Shown one piece after another: positions 42,616 to 50,766 of a stretch of 64,000 nucleotides of DNA. Position 1 is the stretch's first letter, and every line of letters starts with the position of its first letter. The notes under the pieces were generated by a model. It saw only the letters and a list, made by a program, of their open reading frames with translations, ran no database searches and was not told the origin of the DNA. This DNA is from Nocardia niigatensis NBRC 100131 (GTDB taxonomy: Bacteria; Actinomycetota; Actinomycetes; Mycobacteriales; Mycobacteriaceae): the NCBI RefSeq assembly GCF_000308655.1, contig NZ_BAGC01000043.1:62001-126000 (forward strand), written 5' to 3'. The translations under genes were made by a program, and so were the position numbers.

Positions 42616-43050
42616 TCAGTCCGGTCGCACCGAATCGAGGAGCGTCGCGGCGCGCTCGAGCAGGGATATGAGCGCCTCCCGCTCGGCGTCGGTGAACTCG
42701 GCCTCGAGGGCGCGTTCGACCGGGACGGCCCGCTTGTCGGCGGCATGCATGACCTCGCGACCCTCGTCCGTGAGCCGGGTCTCGAGCACATTGCGGTGCC
42801 AGGCGTGCGGGGTGCGCTCGATGAGGCCGCGCTCGCGCAGATTGGTGAGGACGGTGTTCATGGTGGGCGGGGTGACGCCGCAGCGCCGGGCCAGTTCGGC
42901 CGCCGAGATGCCCGGGTTCTCGCTGAGGACGTAGAGGGCCGCGTATTGCGGAATCGTCACGCCCGCGGGTTTGAGCGCGGCGTTCTTCGCGCCCATGAGC
43001 GCCTGTTCGGCGCGCTTGATGAAGGTCCCCAGGCGTTCTTCGACCGGCAT
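42616..43050 (-). CDS. MarR-family transcriptional regulator
   Basis: 144 residues from ATG 43050 (the frame is open to 43077). The MarR winged helix is clear: IPQYAALYVLSENPGISAAE, LARRCGVTPPTMNTVLTNL, RGLIERTPH, then ETRLTDEGREVMHAAD. The C-terminal helices give the dimer. It is divergent from the F420-type enzyme gene; the palindrome at 43102-43115 is the probable operator, so the enzyme gene and the repressor are likely its targets. Confidence 0.92.
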   Translation of the reverse strand: MPVEERLGTFIKRAEQALMGAKNAALKPAGVTIPQYAALYVLSENPGISAAELARRCGVTPPTMNTVLTNLRERGLIERTPHAWHRNVLETRLTDEGREVMHAADKRAVPVERALEAEFTDAEREALISLLERAATLLDSVRPD

Positions 43051-43092
43051 CGACGTCACTCGGGCATGATAGCTCATGCAGTTGTTCGAACC

Positions 43093-43122
43093 TTGACGAT
43101 CATTAGAGTTCTAATCTATCTT
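43093..43122 (+). promoter_or_regulatory. Promoter with a MarR operator in the spacer
   Basis: TTGACG (43093-43098) and TATCTT (43117-43122) are an 18-base-spaced promoter. The perfect inverted repeat ATTAGA-gt-TCTAAT (43102-43115) sits inside the spacer, so a bound MarR dimer would block RNA polymerase. It drives the gene at 43192. Confidence 0.75.
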
Positions 43123-43191
43123 CGCATTCGCACGTCAATGTCGTCTTCCGCGACACAGCGCCGAGAACTCCCAACTCCGAAGGAGCACACC

Positions 43192-43590
43192 ATGACTCAC
43201 TCCGTCATCCCCGAGAAGTACACCGACCTGCTCACCCGCCCGCTGTTCGCGCACCTCGCCACCCTCAACCCCGACGGCACCCCGCAGGTCACCCCGATCT
43301 GGCAGATCTGGGACGGCGAGTTCCTGCGCTTCACCACCACCACGACCCGGGCCAAGCACCGCAACACGTCTCGTGACCCGCACGTGGCGGTCAGCATCAA
43401 CGATCCGGAGGCCCCCTACCGCTACCTCGAGGTGCGCGGCGTCATCGAGCGCATCGACACCGATCCCGAAGGCGAATTCTTCGACGTCCTCGCCCAGCGC
43501 TACGGCCTCGACTATCGGAAGCCGGTCGGCGACCACGCCGACCGCGTCGTCCTCGTCATGCGGCCGACCCACACCACATATCAGGGCTGA
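43192..43590 (+). CDS. PPOX-class F420-dependent oxidoreductase
   Basis: 132 residues. Split-barrel motifs: FAHLATLNPDGTPQVTPIW, FLRFTTTTTRAKHRNTSRDP, VAVSINDPEAPYRYLEVRGV, and the ending VLVMRPTHTTYQG. These are typical of small F420/FMN-dependent enzymes such as the Rv1155 type. ATG 43192 with GAAGGAG seven bases upstream. It is controlled by the divergent MarR gene. Substrate unknown; quinone or xenobiotic reduction is a guess. Confidence 0.92.
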   Translation: MTHSVIPEKYTDLLTRPLFAHLATLNPDGTPQVTPIWQIWDGEFLRFTTTTTRAKHRNTSRDPHVAVSINDPEAPYRYLEVRGVIERIDTDPEGEFFDVLAQRYGLDYRKPVGDHADRVVLVMRPTHTTYQG

Positions 43591-43612
43591 TCCGCGGGGG
43601 GCGCTGGTCGGC

Positions 43613-44899
43613 CTACGGGGTAGCGCAGAGGAAAACGGTTGCCGTACGCCCGATTCGGGTGACGACAAGGGTATAGGGCTGGGAGCCACGGGGTTTGATG
43701 CGGTTGCGAAGGGCGTCCGGGTCGATATCGACGCCGCGGGTGAGGATCTCCAGGGGCCCGCAATCACGGCGGTGGAGTTCGGCACGCAGCGGCTTCTCAC
43801 GGAATTCCATGCGATCGAGGATCCGGAAGCCACGCACGCCTTCGGGAACCTTGGCGCCGGTCAGATAGGCGATCCGCGGATCCAATTGCCACAGCCCGTG
43901 TTTCGCGGCGTAATGCCGGACCAGACCCGCGCGGACCACCGCCCCGTCCGGGTCGATGATCCACTCCCCCGGCTCACGCTGGGGAATGTCGTCCGGATCG
44001 GCGTCGGTGAGCGTCCACGGCCCCGCAGTCGACGAGAGCACAGTCGCTCGCCGAGTCACACCCGGTTCCGCCAAACCCGGTGACCACAAACAGGCTTCAC
44101 GCACCGCCCCGTCCAAAGAGACGACTTCGATCTCCCCCGCCCAGGCGAGCTTGTCGAAATCCAGTCCGGGAGCGCACTTCACGGCCAAGTCGCGGCCGGC
44201 ATACGCCGCCAGCAGATCCGGCAGCGGCGGCTGCAACTTCGCCGGATCATGCGTCCGCCGTCCATCCGCCCGCCGCGCCGGATCCGCGATCACCACCTCG
44301 GCACTGCTGCAGGGTGCCAACGCATCCGCCTTGACCAGCACCACATTTCGCGCCTCCGCCCTGACGGGCGCCGCAGTGGGCACCCCGCCGAGCGTCGACG
44401 AGACGCCACCTCCATGCCCGGCGCCCGCATCCCCGCGGTGGATCGTTTCGCCATCCGAGCGGGAATTCACCGGCGGCACACCGAGATTGTGCCGAGCTAT
44501 CGCGAGACGTACGTCATCGAGGTCGCTGCCGATCACGGCGGGGCAGACTTCGGCCAGCGCGGCCAATTCCGCCCCGATGGAGCAGGTGACGTCGTGGACC
44601 GTGCGGCCGGCCAAACGCTGGGCGCGGTGGCGAGCAACGGCCGAGGGCGTCGCCTGCTGGAGGGCGTCGTCGGTGAAGAGCCAGTCCTGCGCGTGGTCGA
44701 GTTTGGCGGTCGCGCGGCGGCGGAGGCGGACCGTTTCGACGAGGGCCGGGGCGTGGTCGCCGTGCGTGCGGCGGATGCGCTCCAGGTCTTTGAGGAGCGA
44801 GGCGGGAGTGAGCGCGAAATCGCCTACCTCGGCCAGGGCGGCCGCGCCGGCCGGACTGGCGAGGTAGGCGATGTCGTCGCGAGAGAAGGCGTAGCCCAC
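43613..44899 (-). CDS. THUMP-like class I methyltransferase (Rv3037c-like)
   Basis: 428 residues from GTG 44899. After an N-terminal helical part (VETVRLRRRATAKLDHAQDW), there is a SAM fold: VHDVTCSIGAELAALAE (motif I), VIGSDLDDVRLAIARHN (motif II), and VVIADPARRADGRRT (motif IV with DPAR). The C-terminal part has the THUMP-like region. The DPAR motif resembles nucleic-acid N-methyltransferases, so an RNA or DNA substrate is likely. Matches Rv3037c. Confidence 0.85.
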   Translation of the reverse strand: MGYAFSRDDIAYLASPAGAAALAEVGDFALTPASLLKDLERIRRTHGDHAPALVETVRLRRRATAKLDHAQDWLFTDDALQQATPSAVARHRAQRLAGRTVHDVTCSIGAELAALAEVCPAVIGSDLDDVRLAIARHNLGVPPVNSRSDGETIHRGDAGAGHGGGVSSTLGGVPTAAPVRAEARNVVLVKADALAPCSSAEVVIADPARRADGRRTHDPAKLQPPLPDLLAAYAGRDLAVKCAPGLDFDKLAWAGEIEVVSLDGAVREACLWSPGLAEPGVTRRATVLSSTAGPWTLTDADPDDIPQREPGEWIIDPDGAVVRAGLVRHYAAKHGLWQLDPRIAYLTGAKVPEGVRGFRILDRMEFREKPLRAELHRRDCGPLEILTRGVDIDPDALRNRIKPRGSQPYTLVVTRIGRTATVFLCATP

Positions 44900-44917
44900 G
44901 GGAATTCGTGGACCGAC

Positions 44918-45895
44918 CTACTTGGCGGAGGCGCCGGGCTTCACGCCGGTGATCATGGCGTTGTAGAAGAACTGCCGGGGCACCACGTGGCGCAGCACCT
45001 TCTCGTCGAGGGCGGAGAACGCCAGCCACGCCTTGTACTGGGCCATGCGGTAGCGCCAGGTCAGCTTCTCGTCGGGGACGGCGGCCTCGAAGGTGCGCAC
45101 CGGCCAGCCCCACAGGGCGGCGGCGAATTCCTCGGTCTTGGCCAGCACGTCGACGGCGCCGGCGCTGCGAGCCATGCGCTCCAGGTCGGACGGGTCGAAG
45201 GTGTGCAGGTCGACGACGGCCTCGAGGGCGGCGGCGCGGGAGGACTCGTCGAGCTCCTCCTGCGGGCGACGCCAGTCGCTGAGGAACGGCAGCTTGGTGA
45301 TCTCGGTGGTGATCTTCCAGGTGATCTGGCCCAGCTTGCGGGCGTACAGGTTGCCGATGGTGGTCGGTTCACCCGCGAACACGAACCGGCCGCCCGGCTT
45401 CAGCACGCGCAGGCACTCCTTGAGCGCCAGCTCCACATCCGGGATGTGGTGCAGTACGGCGTGGCCCACGACGAGGTCGAAGGTGTCGTCCTCGTAGGGG
45501 ATGGTCTCGGCGTCGGCGACCCGGCCGTCGACGTCCAGGCCCAGGTTCTGGCCGTTGCGGGTGGCGACCTTGACCATGCCCGGAGACAGGTCGGTGACCG
45601 AGCCGCGCTTGGCGACGCCCGCCTGCATGAGGTTCAGCAGGAAGAAGCCGGTGCCGCAGCCGAGTTCGAGGGCCCGGTCGTAGGGCAGCTCGGCGCTCGA
45701 GGCGACAGCGTCGAAGCGGCCCCGGGCGTACTCGATGCAGCGTTCGTCGTAGGAGATGGACCACTTGTCGTCGTAGGTCTCGGCTTCCCAGTCGTGATAC
45801 AGGACCTGGGCGAGCTTGTTGTCGCTATACGCGGCCTGGACCTCCGCCTCGGTGGCGTGCGGGTTCGGCGCGGGGTCTTCAGGACCAACTGTCAT
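44918..45895 (-). CDS. SAM-dependent methyltransferase (Rv3038c-like)
   Basis: 325 residues from ATG 45895. Class I fold: ALELGCGTGFFLLNLMQAG (motif I), SVTDLSPGMVKVAT (motif II), DDTFDLVVGHAVLHHI, LRVLKPGGRFVFAGEP. A long C-terminal helical extension of about 130 residues ends with RQFFYNAMITGVKP. Relatives act on lipids or sterols; substrate not known. The gene lies 19 bases after the stop of its neighbour in the same direction. Confidence 0.9.
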   Translation of the reverse strand: MTVGPEDPAPNPHATEAEVQAAYSDNKLAQVLYHDWEAETYDDKWSISYDERCIEYARGRFDAVASSAELPYDRALELGCGTGFFLLNLMQAGVAKRGSVTDLSPGMVKVATRNGQNLGLDVDGRVADAETIPYEDDTFDLVVGHAVLHHIPDVELALKECLRVLKPGGRFVFAGEPTTIGNLYARKLGQITWKITTEITKLPFLSDWRRPQEELDESSRAAALEAVVDLHTFDPSDLERMARSAGAVDVLAKTEEFAAALWGWPVRTFEAAVPDEKLTWRYRMAQYKAWLAFSALDEKVLRHVVPRQFFYNAMITGVKPGASAK

Positions 45896-45942
45896 GCAGG
45901 GCAGCCTAATGAATACCCCGGTGAACGGTGTTATCGGGCTGC

Positions 45943-46710
45943 TCAACGGCCGGTGAACCGGGTCGCATCCGGACCGTTGACCAAATAAGAACGTGTTCCA
46001 ACCTGCTGATCTTCGGTACCGAACAGATCGGCCCACTCCCGGCGCGCGCGATCGTGGCCGTGCGTACCCGCCTCGAACACCCGCTTCGCGGCCGCGAGCG
46101 CCGCCCGCGGACCGTCGGCGAACTGCTTGGCCCAGCGCAGCGCGGCGGCGAACACATCGTCGGGCGCGACCACCTCGTCGACCAGGCCGAGCGACGCGGC
46201 CTCCTTCGGATCCACGAACCGGCCGCTGTACACCAGATCCTTGGCATGCGACGGGCCGATCAGCAGGCTCAGGCGCCGGATGCCGGCCAACGGGATGAGC
46301 CCGGCCTTGATCTGCGGCAGGCCCAGTTTCACGTTGTCGCCGATGACGCGGCGGTCCGCGGCCAGGGCCAGTTCCAGGCCCGCGCCGAGGGCGTAACCGC
46401 TGATGGCGGCCACGGTCGGCTGCGGAAGCCGGGCCAGGCTGCTCAGCGCCGACTGGAAATCAGCGGCCATGGCCTGCGCCTGCTCGGAGGTGAGCCGGGC
46501 CAGTTCGGCCATCTCGTCACCGGCGGAGAACACCCGCTCGTCGCCGTAGACCACCACGGCCGCGATCGACGCGTCGGCCGCGACCTCCTCGGTGGCGGCC
46601 GCCACCTCCAGCGCCACCTGGAGATCGATCAGATTCATCGGCGGGCGTGCGATGCGGAGCACGGCGATACCATCCGCCACGCTCCGGTCCACGGTCACGA
46701 ATTCGGCCAC
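45943..46710 (-). CDS. Enoyl-CoA hydratase/isomerase (EchA17-like)
   Basis: 255 residues. Crotonase fold: IAVLRIARPPMNLIDLQVAL, oxyanion-hole region VVYGDERVFSAGDEMAEL, active-site loop PTVAAISGYALGAGLELALA, and DRRVIGDNVKLGLPQIKAGL with the second catalytic Glu replaced by Gly-Leu-Ile context. It hydrates or isomerises enoyl-CoA in fatty-acid breakdown. Order with methyltransferase and NUDIX genes is that of echA17 in M. tuberculosis. Confidence 0.9.
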   Translation of the reverse strand: MAEFVTVDRSVADGIAVLRIARPPMNLIDLQVALEVAAATEEVAADASIAAVVVYGDERVFSAGDEMAELARLTSEQAQAMAADFQSALSSLARLPQPTVAAISGYALGAGLELALAADRRVIGDNVKLGLPQIKAGLIPLAGIRRLSLLIGPSHAKDLVYSGRFVDPKEAASLGLVDEVVAPDDVFAAALRWAKQFADGPRAALAAAKRVFEAGTHGHDRARREWADLFGTEDQQVGTRSYLVNGPDATRFTGR

Positions 46711-46789
46711 AGCCGATCACCCTACTTCGGGCCCCGCACACCGGGTCGCTCCGCCCGTGCGGGCGCGGTTCCGGCCGCCCGCGCGCACA

Positions 46790-47620
46790 TCATTCGGGTC
46801 GCCGTGACCCGCGGATGCGCGAACTGTCCGGCAGTTCGGCGAAGTAGCGGTCGGCGCGCGGGAAGGCCAGCGCCGGGCCGCCGCCCGACGGGTGGTACAC
46901 CGGCATGATCGGGGTGATGGTGCGGGTGGCCGCGAGAATCTCGGCGGTGGAGGCGAATTCGTTCAAGGCGGCCAGCTGGGTCCAGGTCGGCGGCAGCAGC
47001 ACGTCGAGGCCCCCGCGCCAGCGGTCGATGGCCTCGGTGGGCGTGCACCAGGCGACCACGTCGGCCTCGGAGGTCGCGCCGTCGGCGAGCTGGCCCTCCG
47101 GCAGCACGGCGACGAAGAAGCGGGTGTCGTAGCGGCGCGGCTCGATCACCGGGGTGATCCAGTTGTCCCAGGGACGCAGCAGGTCGGCGCGCAGCACCAG
47201 GTTCTCACGGGTGAGGAACTCGGCGAAGGACAGTTCGCGGCGTTCCAGCTGCCCGCGCGCTTCGGCGTAGACCGCGGTGTCGGTGACGACGCTGTCGGCG
47301 GTCGGTCCCGCCAGCAGCACGCCGCACTCCTCGAAGGTCTCGCGCACGGCCGCGCAGACCAGCGCCTGGGCGCGGCCGGGGTCGATGCCGAATCGCTCGG
47401 CCCACCAGGCGGGTTCGGGCCCGGCCCAGTCCAGCGCGATGGACGCGTCGGAGGGGTCGACGCCGCCGCCGGGGAAGACGGTCATGCCGGCCGCGAAGGC
47501 CATGCCGCCCACTCGACGCTGCAGGAACACCTCGGGCCCGTGCGCGCCGTCGCGCACCAGCATGACCGTGGAGGCGTCCTTGACGGGCGCGGCCGCGGGC
47601 TGGGATTCGGGCTGGGCCAT
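46790..47620 (-). CDS. NUDIX-domain hydrolase (Rv3040c-like)
   Basis: 276 residues from ATG 47620; GTG or ATG starts upstream to 47671 are possible. The Nudix box is split by an insertion: GMTVFPGGGVDPSD and, after about 30 residues, AAVRETFEECGVLL (REUxEExGU). The family hydrolyses nucleoside diphosphates linked to X, often CoA or NAD derivatives. The long C-terminus ends IMPVYHPSGGGPALAFPRAD. Exact substrate unknown. Matches Rv3040c. Confidence 0.88.
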   Translation of the reverse strand: MAQPESQPAAAPVKDASTVMLVRDGAHGPEVFLQRRVGGMAFAAGMTVFPGGGVDPSDASIALDWAGPEPAWWAERFGIDPGRAQALVCAAVRETFEECGVLLAGPTADSVVTDTAVYAEARGQLERRELSFAEFLTRENLVLRADLLRPWDNWITPVIEPRRYDTRFFVAVLPEGQLADGATSEADVVAWCTPTEAIDRWRGGLDVLLPPTWTQLAALNEFASTAEILAATRTITPIMPVYHPSGGGPALAFPRADRYFAELPDSSRIRGSRRPE

Positions 47621-47712
47621 TGCTTCGCTCACCTTTCGCACCATAACCGTTGCCCCGGCTAAGCGATACAACTCGCCCCGGCGAACCGGACCACGCGCCG
47701 CGGGTCAGCCGA

Positions 47713-48159
47713 TCACTCGGTCAAATGAACTGATCCGGTGCGGGTTTCGATCACGGTCCGACCAGCGCTGTCGCGGCGGGTCCAGGTGCCCTCCACCCTG
47801 CCGGTCCGATAGTCCTGCACCTGGCTGATCACCGCCCCCGTATCGTCGGTCCAGGTAACGAGGAAGATGCCGGCCCCGAGGGGCTGGATCACGACCGGGC
47901 TGCTGGAGCGGTGGCCGGTGTCGGCGGCGGTGTAGGTCAGCGTGCGCCCGTCCGAGGCGAAGGCGATGGCGCCGCCCGCGCCGCTGTCATAGCTGAGCTG
48001 CGCCGTCTTGCCGTTCAGGTCAGACGGGACCGCGGCCTTGCCGAGCGTCCCCGCGGCGTGCGAGTTCGAAACCCGCTGGGCCGCCGGTGGGTCCGCCACG
48101 CATCCGGCGGCGACGAGGGCGAGCGCGAGGATCGCCAGTGCACCAATGCTCCGGCCCAC
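47713..48159 (-). CDS. Lipoprotein with a MoaF-like beta barrel
   Basis: 148 residues. A lipoprotein signal (SIGALAILALALVAAGC, lipobox AAGC). The mature part has a lipocalin-like pattern: LNGKTAQLSYDSGAGGAIAF, RTLTYTAADTG, GAGIFLVTWTDDTGAVISQV, YRTGRVEGTWT, reminiscent of MoaF-type domains. It is likely anchored outside the membrane and binds a small ligand, but this is inference and no function is known. Divergent from no gene; it lies between NUDIX and ABC genes in the same direction. Confidence 0.6.
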   Translation of the reverse strand: MGRSIGALAILALALVAAGCVADPPAAQRVSNSHAAGTLGKAAVPSDLNGKTAQLSYDSGAGGAIAFASDGRTLTYTAADTGHRSSSPVVIQPLGAGIFLVTWTDDTGAVISQVQDYRTGRVEGTWTRRDSAGRTVIETRTGSVHLTE

Positions 48160-48286
48160 AGCCGACTCCCTCCGTCCGCAACATTTGCCGACAGTTTGCC
48201 CGGAGGTGGCTGATGTTGCAACGGCCGCGCACCGCGGCCCGTGAGACCCGTTGCGGGAAGCCCGTTTCAGCGATTGCGGGACCGGC

Positions 48287-49120
48287 TCAGCGGTTGCGAT
48301 GCCGCCCGAACCGCTGGCTGCGGCGCGCGAAGTAGCGGCCGTCGATGCGGTCCAGCTGAATCGACTGCCGGAACGCGTCGCTCAGGTTCTCGGAGGTCAG
48401 CACATCATGAAGCAGACCCTGCGCGACCACACTGCCCTCGTTGAGCAGCAGGCCGTGGGTGAAGCCCGGCGGGATCTCCTCGACGTGATGGGTGACCAGC
48501 ACGGTGGCGGGCGCGTCGGGATCGGCGGCCAGATCGCCGAGCCGTTCCACCAGCTCCTCACGTCCGCCCAGGTCCAGTCCGGCGGCCGGTTCGTCGAGCA
48601 GCAGCAGTTCCGGATCGGTCATGAGCGCGCGGGCGATGAGCACACGCTTGCGCTCGCCCTCCGACAGCGTCCCGTAGGTGCGGTCGGAAAGGTGTTCGGC
48701 GCCCAGGCTTTCCAGGATGTCGACGGCCCGGTCGGTATCCATGTCGTCGTAGCGCTCGCGCCAGCGGCCCATGACCGCGTAGCCGGCGGACACCACCAGG
48801 TCGGCGACCTTCTCGTCGAGCGGCACCCGGCTGGCGATGGCGGCCGAGGAGATGCCGATGCGCGGACGTAGTTCGTTGATGTCGACCCGGCCCAGGGTCT
48901 CGCCGAGCAGGTTGGCGACACCGGAGGTGGGGTGCATCTCGGCGGCGGCCATGCGCAGCAGCGAGGTCTTGCCGGCGCCGTTGGGGCCGAGCACGACCCA
49001 GCGTTCGTCCAATTCCACCTGCCAGGTGACCGGACCGACCAGGGTATGTCCGGAACGTCGGACGGTGACGTCGCTGAAATCGATGAGCAGATCGGGATCC
49101 GGTTGCGGCACGGGGTCCAT
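48287..49120 (-). CDS. ABC transporter ATP-binding protein (Rv3041c-like)
   Basis: 277 residues from ATG 49120. Walker A VLGPNGAGKTSLLRM, signature LSEGERKRVLIARAL, Walker B LLLLDEPAAGLDLGG, H-loop VLVTHHVEEI. No permease gene is beside it, so it may serve a separate membrane partner or be a non-transport ABC protein. Relatives (YhcG/ModF type) are seen in actinobacteria. Matches Rv3041c in order. Confidence 0.9.
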   Translation of the reverse strand: MDPVPQPDPDLLIDFSDVTVRRSGHTLVGPVTWQVELDERWVVLGPNGAGKTSLLRMAAAEMHPTSGVANLLGETLGRVDINELRPRIGISSAAIASRVPLDEKVADLVVSAGYAVMGRWRERYDDMDTDRAVDILESLGAEHLSDRTYGTLSEGERKRVLIARALMTDPELLLLDEPAAGLDLGGREELVERLGDLAADPDAPATVLVTHHVEEIPPGFTHGLLLNEGSVVAQGLLHDVLTSENLSDAFRQSIQLDRIDGRYFARRSQRFGRHRNR

Positions 49121-49145
49121 CTTGGCCCACCACCCTGGACACTCG

Positions 49146-49367
49146 TCAACGTGGTGGGAAAACTCGGTGCGTGTCCTCTCCCGAAGTGCGGTGGCGATAA
49201 GCGATTTCGTGTGCGCCACCGTCGAATTCCATTGGTTCGCGCTCCGGCTCCGCCATTCCGCGATCCCGCGCATCCGCGCTCGTGGATCGGAACATGCGCG
49301 CCAGAATGAGTGCCGCCGGGACCGAGAGCGCCGCCCACACGATGAGAACAACCAGCAATGTTGTCAT
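49146..49367 (-). CDS. Small single-pass membrane protein
   Basis: 73 residues from ATG 49367 (AAAGGAAACC nine bases upstream). One transmembrane helix (LLVVLIVWAALSVPAALILARM) is followed by an Arg/Glu-rich cytoplasmic tail (SADARDRGMAEPEREPMEF). No family was recognised. It is separated from the ABC gene by 26 bases in the same direction, which suggests shared transcription. Confidence 0.55.
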   Translation of the reverse strand: MTTLLVVLIVWAALSVPAALILARMFRSTSADARDRGMAEPEREPMEFDGGAHEIAYRHRTSGEDTHRVFPPR

Positions 49368-49490
49368 TTCGGTGGTTTCCTTTCGAGGAAACGTGAATCG
49401 ATCCTTACCGACCCGTCCGGGTAAGTCGATATGCACTGCCCATATGGGTCATTGCGCCGACCATCCGGTTTCGCTAGTGCGACATTCGCA

Positions 49491-50240
49491 CTACGGCACC
49501 GCGATCACGGTCGTCGATCCCGGCGCCACCTCCGTGAAACCGGCATCGCGCACCGCCACCGCGCTGCCCTCGGCCACACGCCGCTGCAATTCCGCCCAGC
49601 GGCCCGGATCGGCCTCCGCGACGGTGCACCGGAATTCCTGTGCGGCCCACGCATACGCCCGCTGCACCGGCAGAGCACCTGCCAGCAACATGCTGGCATG
49701 CCCCACCTGTGCCGCGGCCTTACCCACAGTCATACCCAGTTCCGCGTTCACCCATAGCACCGGACTTTCCGGATCGATCGCGATCTCCTCCTCGGCCGGC
49801 AGTTCGGTACCGCTGATCTGGAGGCGCCGGATGCGCGGATCCACCTCGCCGACCGGGCCCGGCACCAGGGCTCGCGCCTGCGCGCCCGCAAATTCGACTG
49901 TGACACCGTCGACTTCCTGCGCCGCCAGCCACTGCGCTCCGCGCGCCCGCCGCGACACCTTCCGGATCCGCGAGCGCTTCCAGGTCAGATAACGCTCCTC
50001 CCACTCCCCTTCGGGCCCGACCCGCTCGTCGAGGCACAGGGCCACCACCGCGGACGCGGCCGCTGCCAGCAGTGCGCTGCGCGCCGGCGGATCGTTCTTC
50101 GGAATGTGCAACACCATCTGCATGGCCTGCACGAGTGCCGGGTCCGCCGGATCACCCCCGCCGCCATATCCCCGCGCCAATTCCGCGTGCCTGGCCACGA
50201 AACCGGCATCGATGGTGGATCCGACGCTCGACACAACCAC
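49491..50240 (-). CDS. PTH2-type peptidyl-tRNA hydrolase domain protein
   Basis: 249 residues. The last 110 residues match the PTH2 fold: VLWVNAELGMTVGKAAAQVG (the KxAAQxGHA motif), then HASMLLAGALPVQRAYAWAA and the end GFTEVAPGSTTVIAVP. PTH2 frees tRNA from peptidyl-tRNA in archaea and eukaryotes; in bacteria the usual enzyme is the unrelated Pth1. The first 140 residues are a helical extension of unknown role. Real function in tRNA recycling is not shown. Confidence 0.72.
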   Translation of the reverse strand: MVVSSVGSTIDAGFVARHAELARGYGGGGDPADPALVQAMQMVLHIPKNDPPARSALLAAAASAVVALCLDERVGPEGEWEERYLTWKRSRIRKVSRRARGAQWLAAQEVDGVTVEFAGAQARALVPGPVGEVDPRIRRLQISGTELPAEEEIAIDPESPVLWVNAELGMTVGKAAAQVGHASMLLAGALPVQRAYAWAAQEFRCTVAEADPGRWAELQRRVAEGSAVAVRDAGFTEVAPGSTTVIAVP

Positions 50241-50258
50241 TCCTACACGCTGTTCCGG

Positions 50259-50666
50259 CTAATGAACCGTCAGGTTCAGGGTGAAGCGTCTCGCGGGCTC
50301 CACGCCCTGTTCCCAGGCTCGCTTGTATTCCAGATTCAAGGTCGTCGAACCCGGCACGACCGCCACGAAATTCGACACCGAATTACCGCCGACGCCGGCC
50401 ATACCAACCGGATTCGGGTCCTGTTCGTAGTCCGGGGCGCCATGCTGTTTCACGATCTTCTGATCGAGATCGCCCAGCGCCCAGGCATATCCGGTGGTCG
50501 GATCGGCCTCGAGGGTAACGATCAGGTCCTGGCCGACCGCGAGGCTCACGTTCTTGCCGTCGGAATCCGCGCCGACCGCGACCGCCGCCGGGTGGCCGGA
50601 CGACGTGCCGCAGCCGGCCAGCGCGAGACCGGCCGACACCACCACCAGCGGCAGACGCACGCGCAC
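50259..50666 (-). CDS. Chagasin-like (I42) peptidase inhibitor lipoprotein
   Basis: 135 residues. A lipoprotein signal (LPLVVVSAGLALAGC) leads to an immunoglobulin-like I42 domain: DLIVTLEADPTTGYAW (the NPTTGY loop of chagasin, here DPTTGYAW), VGMAGVGGNSVSNFVAV (the GxGG second loop) and YKRAWEQG (third loop, RxW). Chagasins block papain-type cysteine proteases. No such protease is nearby; the target could be a host or secreted protease. Confidence 0.78.
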   Translation of the reverse strand: MRVRLPLVVVSAGLALAGCGTSSGHPAAVAVGADSDGKNVSLAVGQDLIVTLEADPTTGYAWALGDLDQKIVKQHGAPDYEQDPNPVGMAGVGGNSVSNFVAVVPGSTTLNLEYKRAWEQGVEPARRFTLNLTVH

Positions 50667-50766
50667 GGACTCTCCTTCGATCGTGGTCGGATACCCCCTG
50701 GACCACGGTACCGAGAGCGGAGCTACGAGTGGCGCAACCGAATTGGACGCGTTGCGGCCCGCGGGA

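Noticed and set aside
49439..49448. Palindrome CCCATATGGG after the PTH2-type gene stop
   Set aside because: Short, single and not near a regulator gene; not enough to call an operator.
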